A stretch of DNA of 64,000 bases, taken from contig NZ_FOMS01000012.1 in the NCBI RefSeq assembly GCF_900112685.1, positions 62,001 to 126,000 of the forward strand. The letters run 5' to 3'. The position numbers and the translations under genes were made by a program. Each line of letters opens with the position of its first letter. The stretch's first letter is position 1. The stretch comes from Roseivivax sediminis. Lineage in GTDB: Bacteria > Pseudomonadota > Alphaproteobacteria > Rhodobacterales > Rhodobacteraceae. The notes under the pieces were generated by a model, which was not told the origin of the DNA, made no database searches, and worked only from the letters and a program-made list of their open reading frames with translations. Shown here in pieces: positions 8,443 through 17,816 of the stretch.

Positions 8443-9723
8443 ATGGGTCTGATCTCGGTCGTCTTCCTCGTGCTGCTGCTGATCGGCGCGCCGGTGGCCA
8501 TCGCCATCGGCATGGCCGGCTTCACCTTCTTCCTGACCTCTCCGGTCATGCCGCTGTCCATCGGCGTGCAGAAGATCGCGACGGTCAGCCAGAGCTTCCC
8601 GCTGCTCGCGGTGCCGTTCTTCGTGCTCGCCGGGCACCTGATGAACGAAAGCGACATCACCGACCGGCTCTTCCGGTTCTCGCGCGTCGCGGTGAGCTGG
8701 ATGACCGGCGGTCTGGCGCAGGTATCGATCATCCTGTCGACGCTGATGGGCGGGGTCAGCGGTTCGGCCGTCGCCGACGCCGCGATGCAGAGCCGGGTGG
8801 TCGGCCCGCAGATGATCGCGCAGGGTTACGCGCGCGGCTACACCGCCGCGGTGATCGCGCTCAGTTCGCTGATCACCGCCACGATTCCGCCGTCGATCGG
8901 GCTCATCCTCTACGGCTATGTCGGGCAGGTTTCCATCGGGCGGCTCTTCATGGCCGGGATCGTGCCGGGCGTGCTGATGATGCTGTTCCTGATGGTCGCG
9001 GCCTGGGCGGTGGCCAAGCGTCGCGGCTACGGTGTCGCCAGCCCCGAACCGCCCGAGCCCGGCGCGCTGGGCCGTGCCGCGTGGGACGCGAAATGGGCGC
9101 TTCTGTTTCCGGTGTTGCTGATCGTGTCGATTCGCGGCGGGGTCTTTACGCCGTCCGAGGTCGGCGCCTTCGCGGTGGTCTATGCGCTGCTTGTCGGCAC
9201 GGTCGGCCACCGCGTGATGACGTGGGAGAGGGTCACCCGCGCGTTCGCCTTCGCGCTGTCGGATATCGGGATGATCATGCTCATCATCCTGATGTCGGGG
9301 ATGCTCGGCTTTGCCATCATCTTCCTGCGCGTGCCGCAGGAGGTCGCGGACCTGCTGCTGGGCGGTCTTTCGAACCCCCTGGTGATTATAGCGGTGATCC
9401 TGATCGGGCTGTTCCTCGCCGGGCTCTTCATCGAAAGCACGATTCTGGTGCTGCTGCTGACACCGATCCTGGTGCCGGTGGTGCGTGACGTGGGCGTCGA
9501 CCCGGTGCATTTCGGCATCCTGATGATGAGCATCGTCACGCTCGGCGGCATGACACCGCCGGTGGGCGTGGCGATGTTCACCGTGTGCAGCCTGCTCGAT
9601 ACCCCGATCGAGGACTACATCCGCGACAGCCTGCCGTTCTTCGTGGCCATTGTCACGCTGATCCTGGTGTTGCTGTTCTTCCCGGGCCTCACGCTCTTCC
9701 TGCCGAACCTCATGTTCGGCTGA
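8443..9723 (+). CDS. dctM: TRAP transporter large membrane subunit (DctM type)
   Basis: A 426-residue, very hydrophobic protein, the transport channel of the TRAP system. The family motifs are visible: PLLAVPFFVLAGHLM, the GGVSGSAVADAA motif, TATIPPSIGLILYG and, near the end, LGGMTPPVGVAMF. Length is normal for DctM. It is the last gene of the gntR-dctPQM unit and ends nine bases from the convergent stop of the acyl-CoA ligase gene. Confidence 0.95.
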   Translation: MGLISVVFLVLLLIGAPVAIAIGMAGFTFFLTSPVMPLSIGVQKIATVSQSFPLLAVPFFVLAGHLMNESDITDRLFRFSRVAVSWMTGGLAQVSIILSTLMGGVSGSAVADAAMQSRVVGPQMIAQGYARGYTAAVIALSSLITATIPPSIGLILYGYVGQVSIGRLFMAGIVPGVLMMLFLMVAAWAVAKRRGYGVASPEPPEPGALGRAAWDAKWALLFPVLLIVSIRGGVFTPSEVGAFAVVYALLVGTVGHRVMTWERVTRAFAFALSDIGMIMLIILMSGMLGFAIIFLRVPQEVADLLLGGLSNPLVIIAVILIGLFLAGLFIESTILVLLLTPILVPVVRDVGVDPVHFGILMMSIVTLGGMTPPVGVAMFTVCSLLDTPIEDYIRDSLPFFVAIVTLILVLLFFPGLTLFLPNLMFG

Positions 9724-9732
9724 AGGCGCCGG

Positions 9733-11262
9733 TCAGCCCGCCGGCGTGTCGTCCAGAAGATCCGCAAAATGTGTCATGAGCGCGTGCTTGAGGATCTTGC
9801 CGGTCGATGCGGCGGGCAGGGCCTCCACCACGAAGATCCGCCCGGGGCGCTTGTAGCCTGCCAGCCGGTCGGCGGCAAATCGGGCCAGTTCCCCGGACGT
9901 GACCGCACCGGGGGCGACCGGCTGGCAAAAGGCGAGCACCTCCTCGTCGCCGTCCGCCGCGCGTCCGATCACCGCCGATTGAACCACGGCGGGATGGTCG
10001 TTCAACGCTGCCTCCACTTCCGGCGGGTAGACGTTGAAGCCGCCTCGGATGATCAACTCCTTGGCGCGGCCGACAATGTGCAGCCGGCCGCCTGCGTCGA
10101 TCCGGCCGAGATCGCCGGTGCGCATGAAGCCTTCGGGCGTGATCGCCGCCGCGGTCGCCTCGGGCGCGCGGTAATACCCCTTCATCACGTGCGGCCCGCG
10201 GGTCAGCACCTCGCCGACGTCTGGCTCCGCCCCGACGCTGTCGTCGAGCGTCACCTCCACCCCCGGCAGCGGTGGGCCGACGGAGATGTCGGGATCGCCG
10301 ATGGCGTTGCGCGTGCCGCTGACACCGGCGGTCGTCTCGGTCATGCCGTAGCCATTCTGGAGCGGCAGGCCGTAGAACGCCTCCGCCTTGCGCTTCCACG
10401 CAGGGTCCAGCGGTGCCGCCCCGGAGGAGACGTAGCGCAGCCGCGCCTCGGGGCCGAGCCTGTCGTGTCCGGCGGTCGCGGCATGCGCCATCAGGAGCGC
10501 GTGCATCTGCGGCACCCCGGGAAAGACCGTGACCCCGCGGCTCAGCGCCGCGAACAGCGCTTCTGCCGAGAAGCGCGCGGAAAACTCGACCGTGCAGCCG
10601 GTCAGCGCGGAGGCCATGAGCATGGAGGCGAGGCCGAAGACATGCGTCATCGGCAGCGCGCCGTAGACATGGTCATCCGGCGTGAGCGCGCGCAGATCGC
10701 GCGAGGCGCCGGCGGCAAAGGCCAGATTGGCGTGGCTCAGCATGACGCCCTTGGGCGTGCCGGTGGTGCCGGTGGTATAGAGCATCGCCGCCACCTGCTC
10801 CGGCCCCTCGGCGACCGGATCGGGCGAGGCCGCGCCGGTGCCGGGGGAGAGGCGCAGCTCCCCGGCGCGCAAGGGGCAGGGACGGGCGCCGGCGGCCTCG
10901 GCATGCGCGGCGGCATCGGTGGAGACGTGCGCGGCGTAGAGGATGCAGCGCGGATCGGCGTGCTGTGCCACCCGGTCGATCTCTGCCGCCGTCAGGCGCG
11001 CGTTGACCGGTACCGCAACGGCGTCGAGCCGGCTGGCTGCGAAGATCAGCGCGGCGAGCGCGAGGCAGTTCTCAGCGACGATCAGTACGCGGTCGCCGGG
11101 GCCGACGCCCTCGTCCGCCAGCATCCCGGCCGCTTCGGCGATGCAGGCGTCGTAGTCTCTCCAGCCTATCGCTGCGCCGCCGATATCGATGACGGCGCAG
11201 GCGTCCGGCCGGGCCGCGACATGCGGGGCGAGCATCTCGTGGATGCGGGTGATGTGGCTCAT
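9733..11262 (-). CDS. AMP-forming acyl-CoA ligase of the pim-like operon
   Basis: A 509-residue acyl/aryl-CoA synthetase that would activate a carboxylic acid with ATP and CoA. The AMP-binding signature is MLYTTGTTGTPKGVMLSH, followed by GYGMTETTAG, TGDLGRID, the hinge region KELIIRGGFNVYPPEVE and the C-terminal catalytic lysine in STGKILKHAL. The ATG at 11262 follows GGAGGGAGG; a start eight codons upstream would overlap this site. It is the distal gene of the run dctPQM-iclR-hydratase/dehydrogenase-thiolase-two dehydrogenases, in the position and role of PimA, which activates dicarboxylates such as pimelate. Confidence 0.85.
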   Translation of the reverse strand: MSHITRIHEMLAPHVAARPDACAVIDIGGAAIGWRDYDACIAEAAGMLADEGVGPGDRVLIVAENCLALAALIFAASRLDAVAVPVNARLTAAEIDRVAQHADPRCILYAAHVSTDAAAHAEAAGARPCPLRAGELRLSPGTGAASPDPVAEGPEQVAAMLYTTGTTGTPKGVMLSHANLAFAAGASRDLRALTPDDHVYGALPMTHVFGLASMLMASALTGCTVEFSARFSAEALFAALSRGVTVFPGVPQMHALLMAHAATAGHDRLGPEARLRYVSSGAAPLDPAWKRKAEAFYGLPLQNGYGMTETTAGVSGTRNAIGDPDISVGPPLPGVEVTLDDSVGAEPDVGEVLTRGPHVMKGYYRAPEATAAAITPEGFMRTGDLGRIDAGGRLHIVGRAKELIIRGGFNVYPPEVEAALNDHPAVVQSAVIGRAADGDEEVLAFCQPVAPGAVTSGELARFAADRLAGYKRPGRIFVVEALPAASTGKILKHALMTHFADLLDDTPAG

Positions 11263-11333
11263 GCGGATGTCCTCCCTCCAGGACACGGGGCCCCCCTCCG
11301 CCGCCGCGACCCCGGTCCGTCGTTGAAGCCGCC

Positions 11334-12449
11334 TCAGGCGGCGCTCAGCCGGATGAAGCGTTCGAGGTGGTGGTCGGCATCGCCGAAGCGGTGGTCGACC
11401 ATGATCAGCCGCTTGGCGAAGTGACCCAACGCGTATTCCTGCGTCATGCCGATCCCGCCATGCATCTGTATCGCTTCCTCGGCCACGAGCCGCCCGGCGC
11501 GGCCGATCAGGTTCTTGGTCGCGCTCACGTGCCGCTCGCGCTCCGCCCGGTCCGCGCCGAGGTGCCCGGCGAGGTTGATGACGGCAGAGCGCGCCTGCTC
11601 GATCTCGATCAGCACGTCGGCCATGCGGTGCTGCAGCGCCTGGAACTTGCCGATGGGCTGGCCGAATTGCTTGCGCCCGCGCAGGTAGTCGACGGTCAGC
11701 GCGCGGATCGTCTCCATCAGCCCCAGCGCCTCGGCAGAGAGGGCGCAGGTCGCGCGCGCATGGGCGCGTTCGAGCGCGTCGAAGGCGCCGCCCTCGGGGC
11801 CGATCAGCGCCTCGGCGGGCACGCCGTCGAGCGCCACCTCCGCCGCGCGGCCGCCGCCGTTCATCGGGTAGTCGCGAAGCGTCAGCCCCTCGGCCTCCGC
11901 CGGCACGCGGAAGAGCGAGATGCCGTCCGTGTCCGCTGCCTCTCCGCCCGTGCGGGCCGAGACGATCAGCGTCTCTGCCGCCGCGGCGAAGCCGACGACG
12001 CTCTTGCGGCCCGAAAGGCGCCAGCCGCCGTCGTGCTGCTCGGCCCGCGTCTCCACATGCTCCAGCGTGTAGCGCGAACCGGGCTCGGCATGGGCGAGCG
12101 TCAGGACCGTGCCGGCGATGGCGGCCTCGGCCGCCTCAGTCTCGCCGAACTCCGCCAGGAGCCCCGCGGCGAGTACGCCGCTTTCGATCAGGGGCACCAC
12201 GGCGCCGGCGCGGCCGATTTCCTCGAAGACCACCGAGATATCGAAGCCGGCGCCGCCGAAACCGCCCGCGTCCTCGGGCAGGAGCGCGCCGATCACCCCC
12301 ATCTCCGACAGCCCAGACCAGAGGCCCGGGTCGAATCCTGTCTCACCCTCGGTCGCCTTGGCGGTCGCCTCGTGCGAGGCGGTGTCCCCCAGGTAGCGGC
12401 GCAGGCTGTCGGAGAGCATGCGCCGTTCGTCGGTCAGCTCGAAATTCAT
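11334..12449 (-). CDS. pimD: Acyl-CoA dehydrogenase, PimD-like small subunit
   Basis: A 371-residue FAD-dependent acyl-CoA dehydrogenase. It has an N-terminal helical domain (MNFELTDERRMLSDSLRRYL), a middle barrel domain and the C-terminal RKQFGQPIGKFQALQH and IQMHGGIGMTQEY segments. It starts 2 bases after the stop of a second, 398-residue dehydrogenase, and such pairs act as heteromers, as in pimeloyl-CoA dehydrogenase (PimC-PimD). The wording of the N-terminus matches the small-subunit class. Expected role: the first oxidation step of beta-oxidation of an imported acyl or dicarboxyl-CoA. The exact substrate is inferred from the operon. Confidence 0.78.
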   Translation of the reverse strand: MNFELTDERRMLSDSLRRYLGDTASHEATAKATEGETGFDPGLWSGLSEMGVIGALLPEDAGGFGGAGFDISVVFEEIGRAGAVVPLIESGVLAAGLLAEFGETEAAEAAIAGTVLTLAHAEPGSRYTLEHVETRAEQHDGGWRLSGRKSVVGFAAAAETLIVSARTGGEAADTDGISLFRVPAEAEGLTLRDYPMNGGGRAAEVALDGVPAEALIGPEGGAFDALERAHARATCALSAEALGLMETIRALTVDYLRGRKQFGQPIGKFQALQHRMADVLIEIEQARSAVINLAGHLGADRAERERHVSATKNLIGRAGRLVAEEAIQMHGGIGMTQEYALGHFAKRLIMVDHRFGDADHHLERFIRLSAA

Positions 12450-12451
12450 CG

Positions 12452-13648
12452 TCAGAGCTCCAGGATCGCCTTGGTGATGATCTGGCGCTGCACCTCGTTG
12501 GAGCCGCCGTAGATCGAAAGCTTGCGGTTGTTGAAATAGGTCTGTGTCGCGGGCATCGCGTAGTCGGGGCCCACCGGTTCGACATTGCTGCCTTCGTCCA
12601 GCGCCTCGGACACGAAGGGCAGGGCGTAGGGGCCAACCGCCTGCCGGGTGAGCGCGTTGATCTCCTGCCGGATCACCGTGCCCTTGATCTTGAGCATCGA
12701 CGATTCCGCGCCGGGCGCCTGGCCCGCGGCGGCGGCGGCGAGGGTGCGCAGGTTGGTGGTGGCCATCGCCATCAGGTCGATTTCCACCTGCGCCATCTTC
12801 GCAGCGAAGATCGGGTTCTCGATCAGCGGCCGGCCGCCCGCCCGTTCCAGCCCGGCGATGCGGCGCAGGTTTTCCAGCCCCGCGCGGGCGAACCCGACGC
12901 CGGCGATGTTGGTGCGCTCATGGGTCAGAAGGTACTTGGCGATGGTCCAGCCCTGGTTCTCTTCGCCCACGAGGTTCTCGGCCGGGACCTCCACGTTGTC
13001 GAACCAGACTTCGTTCACCTCCGCCTCGCCGTCGATCAGCACGATCGGGCGGACCTCCACGCCGGGGCTGTCCATGTCGATCAGCAGGAAGGAGATCCCC
13101 GCCTGCGGCTTGCCCTCTTTCGAGGTGCGCACGAGGCAGAAGATCTTGTCGGCGTACTGGCCGAGCGTCGTCCAGGTCTTCTGGCCGTTGACCACGTAGC
13201 TGTCGCCCTTGCGCTCTGCCGTGGTCTTGAGCGAAGCGAGGTCGGAGCCGGCGCCCGGCTCCGAATAGCCCTGGCACCACCAGTCGGTGCCGTCGAGGAT
13301 GCGCGGGAGGTAATGGTCCTGCTGCGCCGTGCTGCCGAAGGTCATCAGCACGGGCGCGAGCATGTTGATCCCGAAGGGCACGATGCGCGGGGCGTGGGCG
13401 CGCGTGGTCTCTTCCTCGAAGATGTGCCGCTCCACCGCGTCCCAGCCGGGCCCGCCGAAGCTTTCGGGCCATGTCACGCCGAGCCAGCCGCGCTCGTTGA
13501 GGATCGCGTGCCATTCCTCGTAATCGGCCTTTTCCAGCCGCTTGCCGGTGCGCACCTTGTCCTCCAGCCGCCGGGGCAGCTTTTCGGCAAGAAAGGCCCG
13601 CACCTCGTCGCGAAAGGCGATCTGGTCGTCGGTATAGCTGAGGTCCAT
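12452..13648 (-). CDS. pimC: Acyl-CoA dehydrogenase, PimC-like large subunit
   Basis: A 398-residue acyl-CoA dehydrogenase with the usual helical-barrel-helical layout. The FAD-binding CQGYSEPGAGSDLASLKT segment and the WTTLGQYADKIFCLVRT segment are clear. Near the C-terminus it reads IYGGSNEVQRQII, so the position that carries the catalytic glutamate in the IYEGT motif of medium-chain enzymes is glycine (about residue 381); the base may be elsewhere in this protein or in the partner. The ATG at 13648 lies 17 bases after the thiolase stop. Pairing with the 371-residue dehydrogenase is as in PimC-PimD. Confidence 0.8.
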   Translation of the reverse strand: MDLSYTDDQIAFRDEVRAFLAEKLPRRLEDKVRTGKRLEKADYEEWHAILNERGWLGVTWPESFGGPGWDAVERHIFEEETTRAHAPRIVPFGINMLAPVLMTFGSTAQQDHYLPRILDGTDWWCQGYSEPGAGSDLASLKTTAERKGDSYVVNGQKTWTTLGQYADKIFCLVRTSKEGKPQAGISFLLIDMDSPGVEVRPIVLIDGEAEVNEVWFDNVEVPAENLVGEENQGWTIAKYLLTHERTNIAGVGFARAGLENLRRIAGLERAGGRPLIENPIFAAKMAQVEIDLMAMATTNLRTLAAAAAGQAPGAESSMLKIKGTVIRQEINALTRQAVGPYALPFVSEALDEGSNVEPVGPDYAMPATQTYFNNRKLSIYGGSNEVQRQIITKAILEL

Positions 13649-13665
13649 GGGCGGCCCCCTTCCTT

Positions 13666-14841
13666 TCAGAAGATCTCGAACAGGCCGGCGGCGCCCTGGC
13701 CGCCGCCGATGCACATGGTCACGACGCCAAGCTTGGCGCCCCGGCGGTGCCCCTCGATCAGAAGATGCCCGGTCATCCGTGCGCCGGTCATGCCGAACGG
13801 GTGGCCGACCGCGATCGACCCGCCGTCGACATTGACGATGTCGTTGTCGATCCCCAGCCGGTCGCGGCAGTAAAGCGCCTGGCTCGCGAAGGCCTCGTTC
13901 AGCTCCCACAGGTCGATGTCGGAGACCGAGAGCCCGTGACGTTCCAGCAGGCGCGGCACCGCGAAGACCGGGCCGATGCCCATCTCGTCGGGCTCGCACC
14001 CGGCGACGGCGAAGCCGCGGAAGCGGCCCAGCGGCGCCAGCCCCGCGCGCTCGGCCTCGGACGCGTCCATCATCACCAGCGCGGCGGCCCCGTCCGAGAG
14101 CTGCGATGCGTTGCCGGCGGTGATGTACTTGCCCTCGCCGCGCACCGGCTGGAGCTTTTCGAGCCCTTCGAGCGTGGTGGAGGGGCGGTTGCACTCGTCG
14201 CGGTCGATGGTGACCTCTTCGTGCGTGACCTCGCCCGTCTCCTTGTTCTTCACGGCCTTGGTGACCGTCATCGGCACGATCTCGTCGTCGAAGCGGCCGG
14301 CCTCCTGCGCGGCGGCGGTGCGCATCTGGCTCTGGTAGCCCAGCTCGTCCTGCGCCTGACGCGAGACGCCGTAGCGCTCGGCCACGATGTCGGCGGTGTC
14401 GATCATCGGCAGGTAGAGGTCGGGCTTGTGTTCGAGGATCCAGTCGTTGGGCGCATCGTCGGGCGGCGGCTGCACGCCCGAGATCGACTCGACCCCGCCG
14501 ACCAGCACCGCGCGCGCGCCCTCGGCGCCGATCATGTGCCCGCCCATGGCGATGGCCTGCAGGCCCGAGGCGCAGAAGCGGTTGACCGTGGTGCCGGCGA
14601 TGCTGACCGGCAGGCCGGCGCGGATCACCGCCTGCCGCGCGACGTTGCGGCCCGTCACTCCCTGCGGATAGCCGCAGCCCCAGATCGAGTCCTCGATCAA
14701 CGCGGGGTCGATGCCGGCGCGCTTGACCGCCTCGGCAGCGACATGGCCGGTCAGGTCCGCGCCGTGGGTGATGTTGAACGTGCCGCGCCCGGCCTTGCCG
14801 ATGGCGGTGCGGGCGGCGGATACGATGACGGCGTCGGTCAT
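13666..14841 (-). CDS. Acetyl-CoA acyltransferase (thiolase), PimB/FadA-like
   Basis: A 391-residue thiolase that would cleave a 3-ketoacyl-CoA with CoA to release acetyl-CoA. Visible catalytic features are the nucleophilic cysteine in [13 protein letters not shown] (about residue 88), the NEAFA motif, [17 protein letters not shown] with its histidine, and the late [13 protein letters not shown] with the second cysteine. Its ATG overlaps the stop of the upstream fused hydratase/dehydrogenase gene by four bases, so the two are translationally coupled, as in fadBA pairs. It occupies the PimB position of the operon. Confidence 0.92.
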   Translation of the reverse strand: MTDAVIVSAARTAIGKAGRGTFNITHGADLTGHVAAEAVKRAGIDPALIEDSIWGCGYPQGVTGRNVARQAVIRAGLPVSIAGTTVNRFCASGLQAIAMGGHMIGAEGARAVLVGGVESISGVQPPPDDAPNDWILEHKPDLYLPMIDTADIVAERYGVSRQAQDELGYQSQMRTAAAQEAGRFDDEIVPMTVTKAVKNKETGEVTHEEVTIDRDECNRPSTTLEGLEKLQPVRGEGKYITAGNASQLSDGAAALVMMDASEAERAGLAPLGRFRGFAVAGCEPDEMGIGPVFAVPRLLERHGLSVSDIDLWELNEAFASQALYCRDRLGIDNDIVNVDGGSIAVGHPFGMTGARMTGHLLIEGHRRGAKLGVVTMCIGGGQGAAGLFEIF

Positions 14842-16949
14842 GCGGCATCTCCGGTTTGTGCGTCGTTGAGATCCTGGAAGCTGCGGCCCTCGGCCACGAG
14901 GCGCTTCAGAAGCGGGGCGGGCTGCCAGAAGAAGGGGTCTTCCTCGGCGTAGCGTTCGATATCGGCCAGAAGGGCGGGCAGCCCTTCGCTGTCGGCCCAG
15001 TGCATCGGCCCGCCGCGCCAGCGCGGGAAGCCGTAGCCGTAAAGGAACGTTACGTCGATATCGAGCGGGCGCTGCGCGATGCCCTCCTCGAGCACGCGGG
15101 CGGCCTCGTTCACCAGCGCGGCCATGTAGCGGCGCTGGATCTCGGCCTCGGTGAACTCGCGGCGGCTGGCGCCCTGCGCCTCGCGGGCTTTCTCGATCAG
15201 GTCGAGCACCTCCGGATCCTCGGTGCCGCCGCGGGCGCCTTCCTCGTAGATGTAATAGCCGCGCCCGGTCTTCTGGCCGAGCCGGCCGAGATGGTAGAGC
15301 TCGTCCGCCCAGGTCGGCACGATGTCGCGCGGATCGCGCGTCGTGGCCCGGCGCTGGCGGGTGGCATAGCCAATGTCGAGACCGGCCAGGTCGCCCATCT
15401 CGTAGGGGCCCATCGGCCAGCCGAAGGCGCGCACCGCGCGGTCGACCTCGTAGGGGCTGGCGCCGGCCAGCACCATGCGGTCGGCGCTGGCACGGTAGGC
15501 CGACAGGATGCGGTTGCCGATGAACCCGTCGCAGACCCCGGCGCGCACCGCGGTCTTGCCCATCTTCTTGGCGAGCGCGAAGGCGGTGGCGGTCACCTCC
15601 GGCGCCGTGGTGTCGGGCACGACGACTTCCAGCAGCTTCATCACGTGCGCGGGCGAGAAGAAGTGCAGACCGATCACGTCGGCGGGCCGCGAGGTGGTCG
15701 CCGCGATGGCCGCCACGTCGAGGTAGGAGGTGTTCGTCGCCAGCACCGCGCCCGGCTTCATCACCCGGTCGAGCGTGGCGAAGACCTCCGTCTTGACGTC
15801 CATGTCCTCGAACACCGCCTCGACGGCCAGGTCGGCGTCGGAAAGCGCGTCATACTCCGTCGCGGTGCGGAAGGCGCCCGAGAGGATGGCGTCGCGCTTG
15901 TCCTCAGCGAGCTTGCCGCGCTTGACCGCGCCGTCGAGCGTGCGGGTCACGGTCGCTTGCGCCTTCTCCGCCGCCGCGTCGTCGCGTTCGATCAGCGTCA
16001 CGTCGAGCCCGCCGAGCAGCGCCGAGGCGGCGATACCCGATCCCATCGTGCCGCCGCCGATCACGCCGATCCGGGACACGTCGCGGGGGGTCACGCCCTT
16101 CAGCTCCGGCAGCTTGGCGGTCTTGCGTTCGTTGAAGAAGGCGTGGATCAGCCCGGCGCGCTGGGGCGTGTCGATCATCTCCTGGAAGATGCGCCGCTCC
16201 TCGGCCATGCCGTCCGCGATGTCGCGCGCACAGGCGGCTTCGATCGCGTCGATGGCGGCGAGGCGCGCGACCTCTCCGCGGTTGCGCCTGGCCCAGTGGG
16301 CGCGCGCCTCTTCCAGCGCGGCGTCGTCCGCCTCGGGACAGGGCAGGGTGCCGACCGGGTGCGGCGCGGCGCCGTCCGCCACCAGGTCCCGCGCGTAGGC
16401 AAGGCCGGCCGCCTTCGGCGCGCCCTCGCCGAGCCGGTCGGCGAGGCCGATCTCGACCGCCTCTTCGGCGGCGACCGATCCGCCGGCGGGAATGATTTCC
16501 AGCGCCTTCTTCAACCCGACGAGGCGCGGCAGCCGCTGAGTGCCGCCCGCGCCCGGAATGATGCCGAGCGTCACCTCGGGCAGGCCGAGCTTGGCGCCCG
16601 GCATCGCGACGCGGTAGTGACAGCCGAGCGCGACCTCCAGCCCGCCGCCGAGCGCCGCGCCCTGGATGGCGCAGATCACCGGCTTCGGCGCGGCCTCGAT
16701 GTGGCCGACGAGGTCCGGCAGGCTCGGCTCCTTCGGCGGCTTGCCGAATTCGGAGATGTCGGCGCCGCCGAGGAACAGCTTGCCTTCCCCCAGCACCAGC
16801 GCGGCCTTCGCGGCGTCGTCGCCGGCGAAGCGGTCGATGGCCTGCCAGAGCCCCTCGCGCACGGCATGGCCGAGCGCGTTGACCGGGGGATTGTCGATGG
16901 TGATGACGGCGATGCCGTCCTCGATTTCGTAGGACACGGGGGTGGTCAC
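14838..16949 (-). CDS. Fused enoyl-CoA hydratase / 3-hydroxyacyl-CoA dehydrogenase
   Basis: A 703-residue bifunctional beta-oxidation enzyme. The N-terminal crotonase part (about residues 1-190) has the oxyanion segment [19 protein letters not shown] and the [19 protein letters not shown] segment with both catalytic glutamates. The Rossmann part begins near residue 290 ([14 protein letters not shown]), with the [15 protein letters not shown] catalytic histidine segment and two C-terminal helical repeats. Architecture and length match FadJ and PimF. The start codon is GTG at 16949 after GAGAGAGG. It follows an iclR gene by 26 bases and is coupled to the thiolase gene. Confidence 0.93.
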   Translation of the reverse strand: MTTPVSYEIEDGIAVITIDNPPVNALGHAVREGLWQAIDRFAGDDAAKAALVLGEGKLFLGGADISEFGKPPKEPSLPDLVGHIEAAPKPVICAIQGAALGGGLEVALGCHYRVAMPGAKLGLPEVTLGIIPGAGGTQRLPRLVGLKKALEIIPAGGSVAAEEAVEIGLADRLGEGAPKAAGLAYARDLVADGAAPHPVGTLPCPEADDAALEEARAHWARRNRGEVARLAAIDAIEAACARDIADGMAEERRIFQEMIDTPQRAGLIHAFFNERKTAKLPELKGVTPRDVSRIGVIGGGTMGSGIAASALLGGLDVTLIERDDAAAEKAQATVTRTLDGAVKRGKLAEDKRDAILSGAFRTATEYDALSDADLAVEAVFEDMDVKTEVFATLDRVMKPGAVLATNTSYLDVAAIAATTSRPADVIGLHFFSPAHVMKLLEVVVPDTTAPEVTATAFALAKKMGKTAVRAGVCDGFIGNRILSAYRASADRMVLAGASPYEVDRAVRAFGWPMGPYEMGDLAGLDIGYATRQRRATTRDPRDIVPTWADELYHLGRLGQKTGRGYYIYEEGARGGTEDPEVLDLIEKAREAQGASRREFTEAEIQRRYMAALVNEAARVLEEGIAQRPLDIDVTFLYGYGFPRWRGGPMHWADSEGLPALLADIERYAEEDPFFWQPAPLLKRLVAEGRSFQDLNDAQTGDAA

Positions 16950-16975
16950 GTCTGCGCCTCTCTCAATCGTCTCGT

Positions 16976-17806
16976 TCAGTCTCGGGTCGCCAGGCTCGAT
17001 CCCTGGCCCATGATGCGTTCGAGGTCTTCCACCGCCTCGGCCAGCCTCGGGCCGAGATCCTCGCGCATCCGTTCGACGCTTAGGTCCTGCGGCAGCGCCC
17101 CGCAGGTGAAGATCACCGGCTCGGACAGATCGCGCGACCGGAAGGGCCGGGCGACGGCGTGGATGGACGGGGCGAAGTACTCGCCCGGGTCGGTGAGCAC
17201 GTAGCCCTGGCCGAGCAATTGTCCCCAGGCGTGGCGGCGCACCGCCTCCGCCCTCTCGCGGGTGAGGCCGCGGTCGCCGTCCACTGCCGCCAGCGTCTCG
17301 CGGAAGAGCCGCGCATCCATTGCCGCGAGCATCGCGTGACCCGAGGACGAGCCGTTGAACGGCACCCGGTGCCCGACCTCGAGCCAGAGCGAGGACACGC
17401 CGCGCGGTCGCCAGGTGCGCACGATCAGCATCTTGCGCCCGTCGCGCACCAGCATCAGCGCCAGCGTCCCGGTCTCGTCCGCGAGCCGCTGCATGATCGG
17501 GCCGGCGATCTCCACGAAGGTGATCGACGCCGCCGCGACATTGCCGAGCGCCAGAAGCGCCGGGCCGGGCCGGTAGAGGTCGTGGCGCCCGGCATGGGTG
17601 AGATAGCCGAGGCTCTGCAGCGTGAAGGTCAGCCGCGAGACGGTGGATTTCGGCAGGCCCGTCCGCTCGGCGATCTCGCCGTTGCCGAGCCCGTCGTCCG
17701 AGGCGCGGAAGGCCCGCAGCACCGCCAACCCGCGCGCCAGCGTCTCCGCGAAGCGGCGGTCGCGCTGCGGCGCGGGCGGGGTGTCGGTCTGGCCGGTCTC
17801 GGTCAT
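16976..17806 (-). CDS. IclR-family regulator inside the TRAP/pim-like operon
   Basis: A 276-residue IclR-family transcription factor. Residues about 22-80 form the winged helix (LARGLAVLRAFRA, GNGEIAERTGLPKSTVSRL), and the C-terminal half is the effector-binding GAF-like domain with PFNGSSSGHAMLAA and GYVLTDPGEYFAPSIHAVA. It begins ten bases after dctM and ends 26 bases before the beta-oxidation genes, so it sits in the middle of one leftward transcript. IclR proteins usually sense small organic acids, so it likely responds to the imported acid or its CoA-pathway product and controls this operon; that is inference from position. Confidence 0.88.
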   Translation of the reverse strand: MTETGQTDTPPAPQRDRRFAETLARGLAVLRAFRASDDGLGNGEIAERTGLPKSTVSRLTFTLQSLGYLTHAGRHDLYRPGPALLALGNVAAASITFVEIAGPIMQRLADETGTLALMLVRDGRKMLIVRTWRPRGVSSLWLEVGHRVPFNGSSSGHAMLAAMDARLFRETLAAVDGDRGLTRERAEAVRRHAWGQLLGQGYVLTDPGEYFAPSIHAVARPFRSRDLSEPVIFTCGALPQDLSVERMREDLGPRLAEAVEDLERIMGQGSSLATRD

Positions 17807-17816
17807 CGCGTCCTCT

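Noticed and set aside
12452-14848. A single long leftward open frame running through the thiolase and large acyl-CoA dehydrogenase genes as one fused protein
   Set aside because: Its N-terminal half is an off-frame reading of the thiolase gene; the dehydrogenase has its own ATG at 13648 and the thiolase its own frame.
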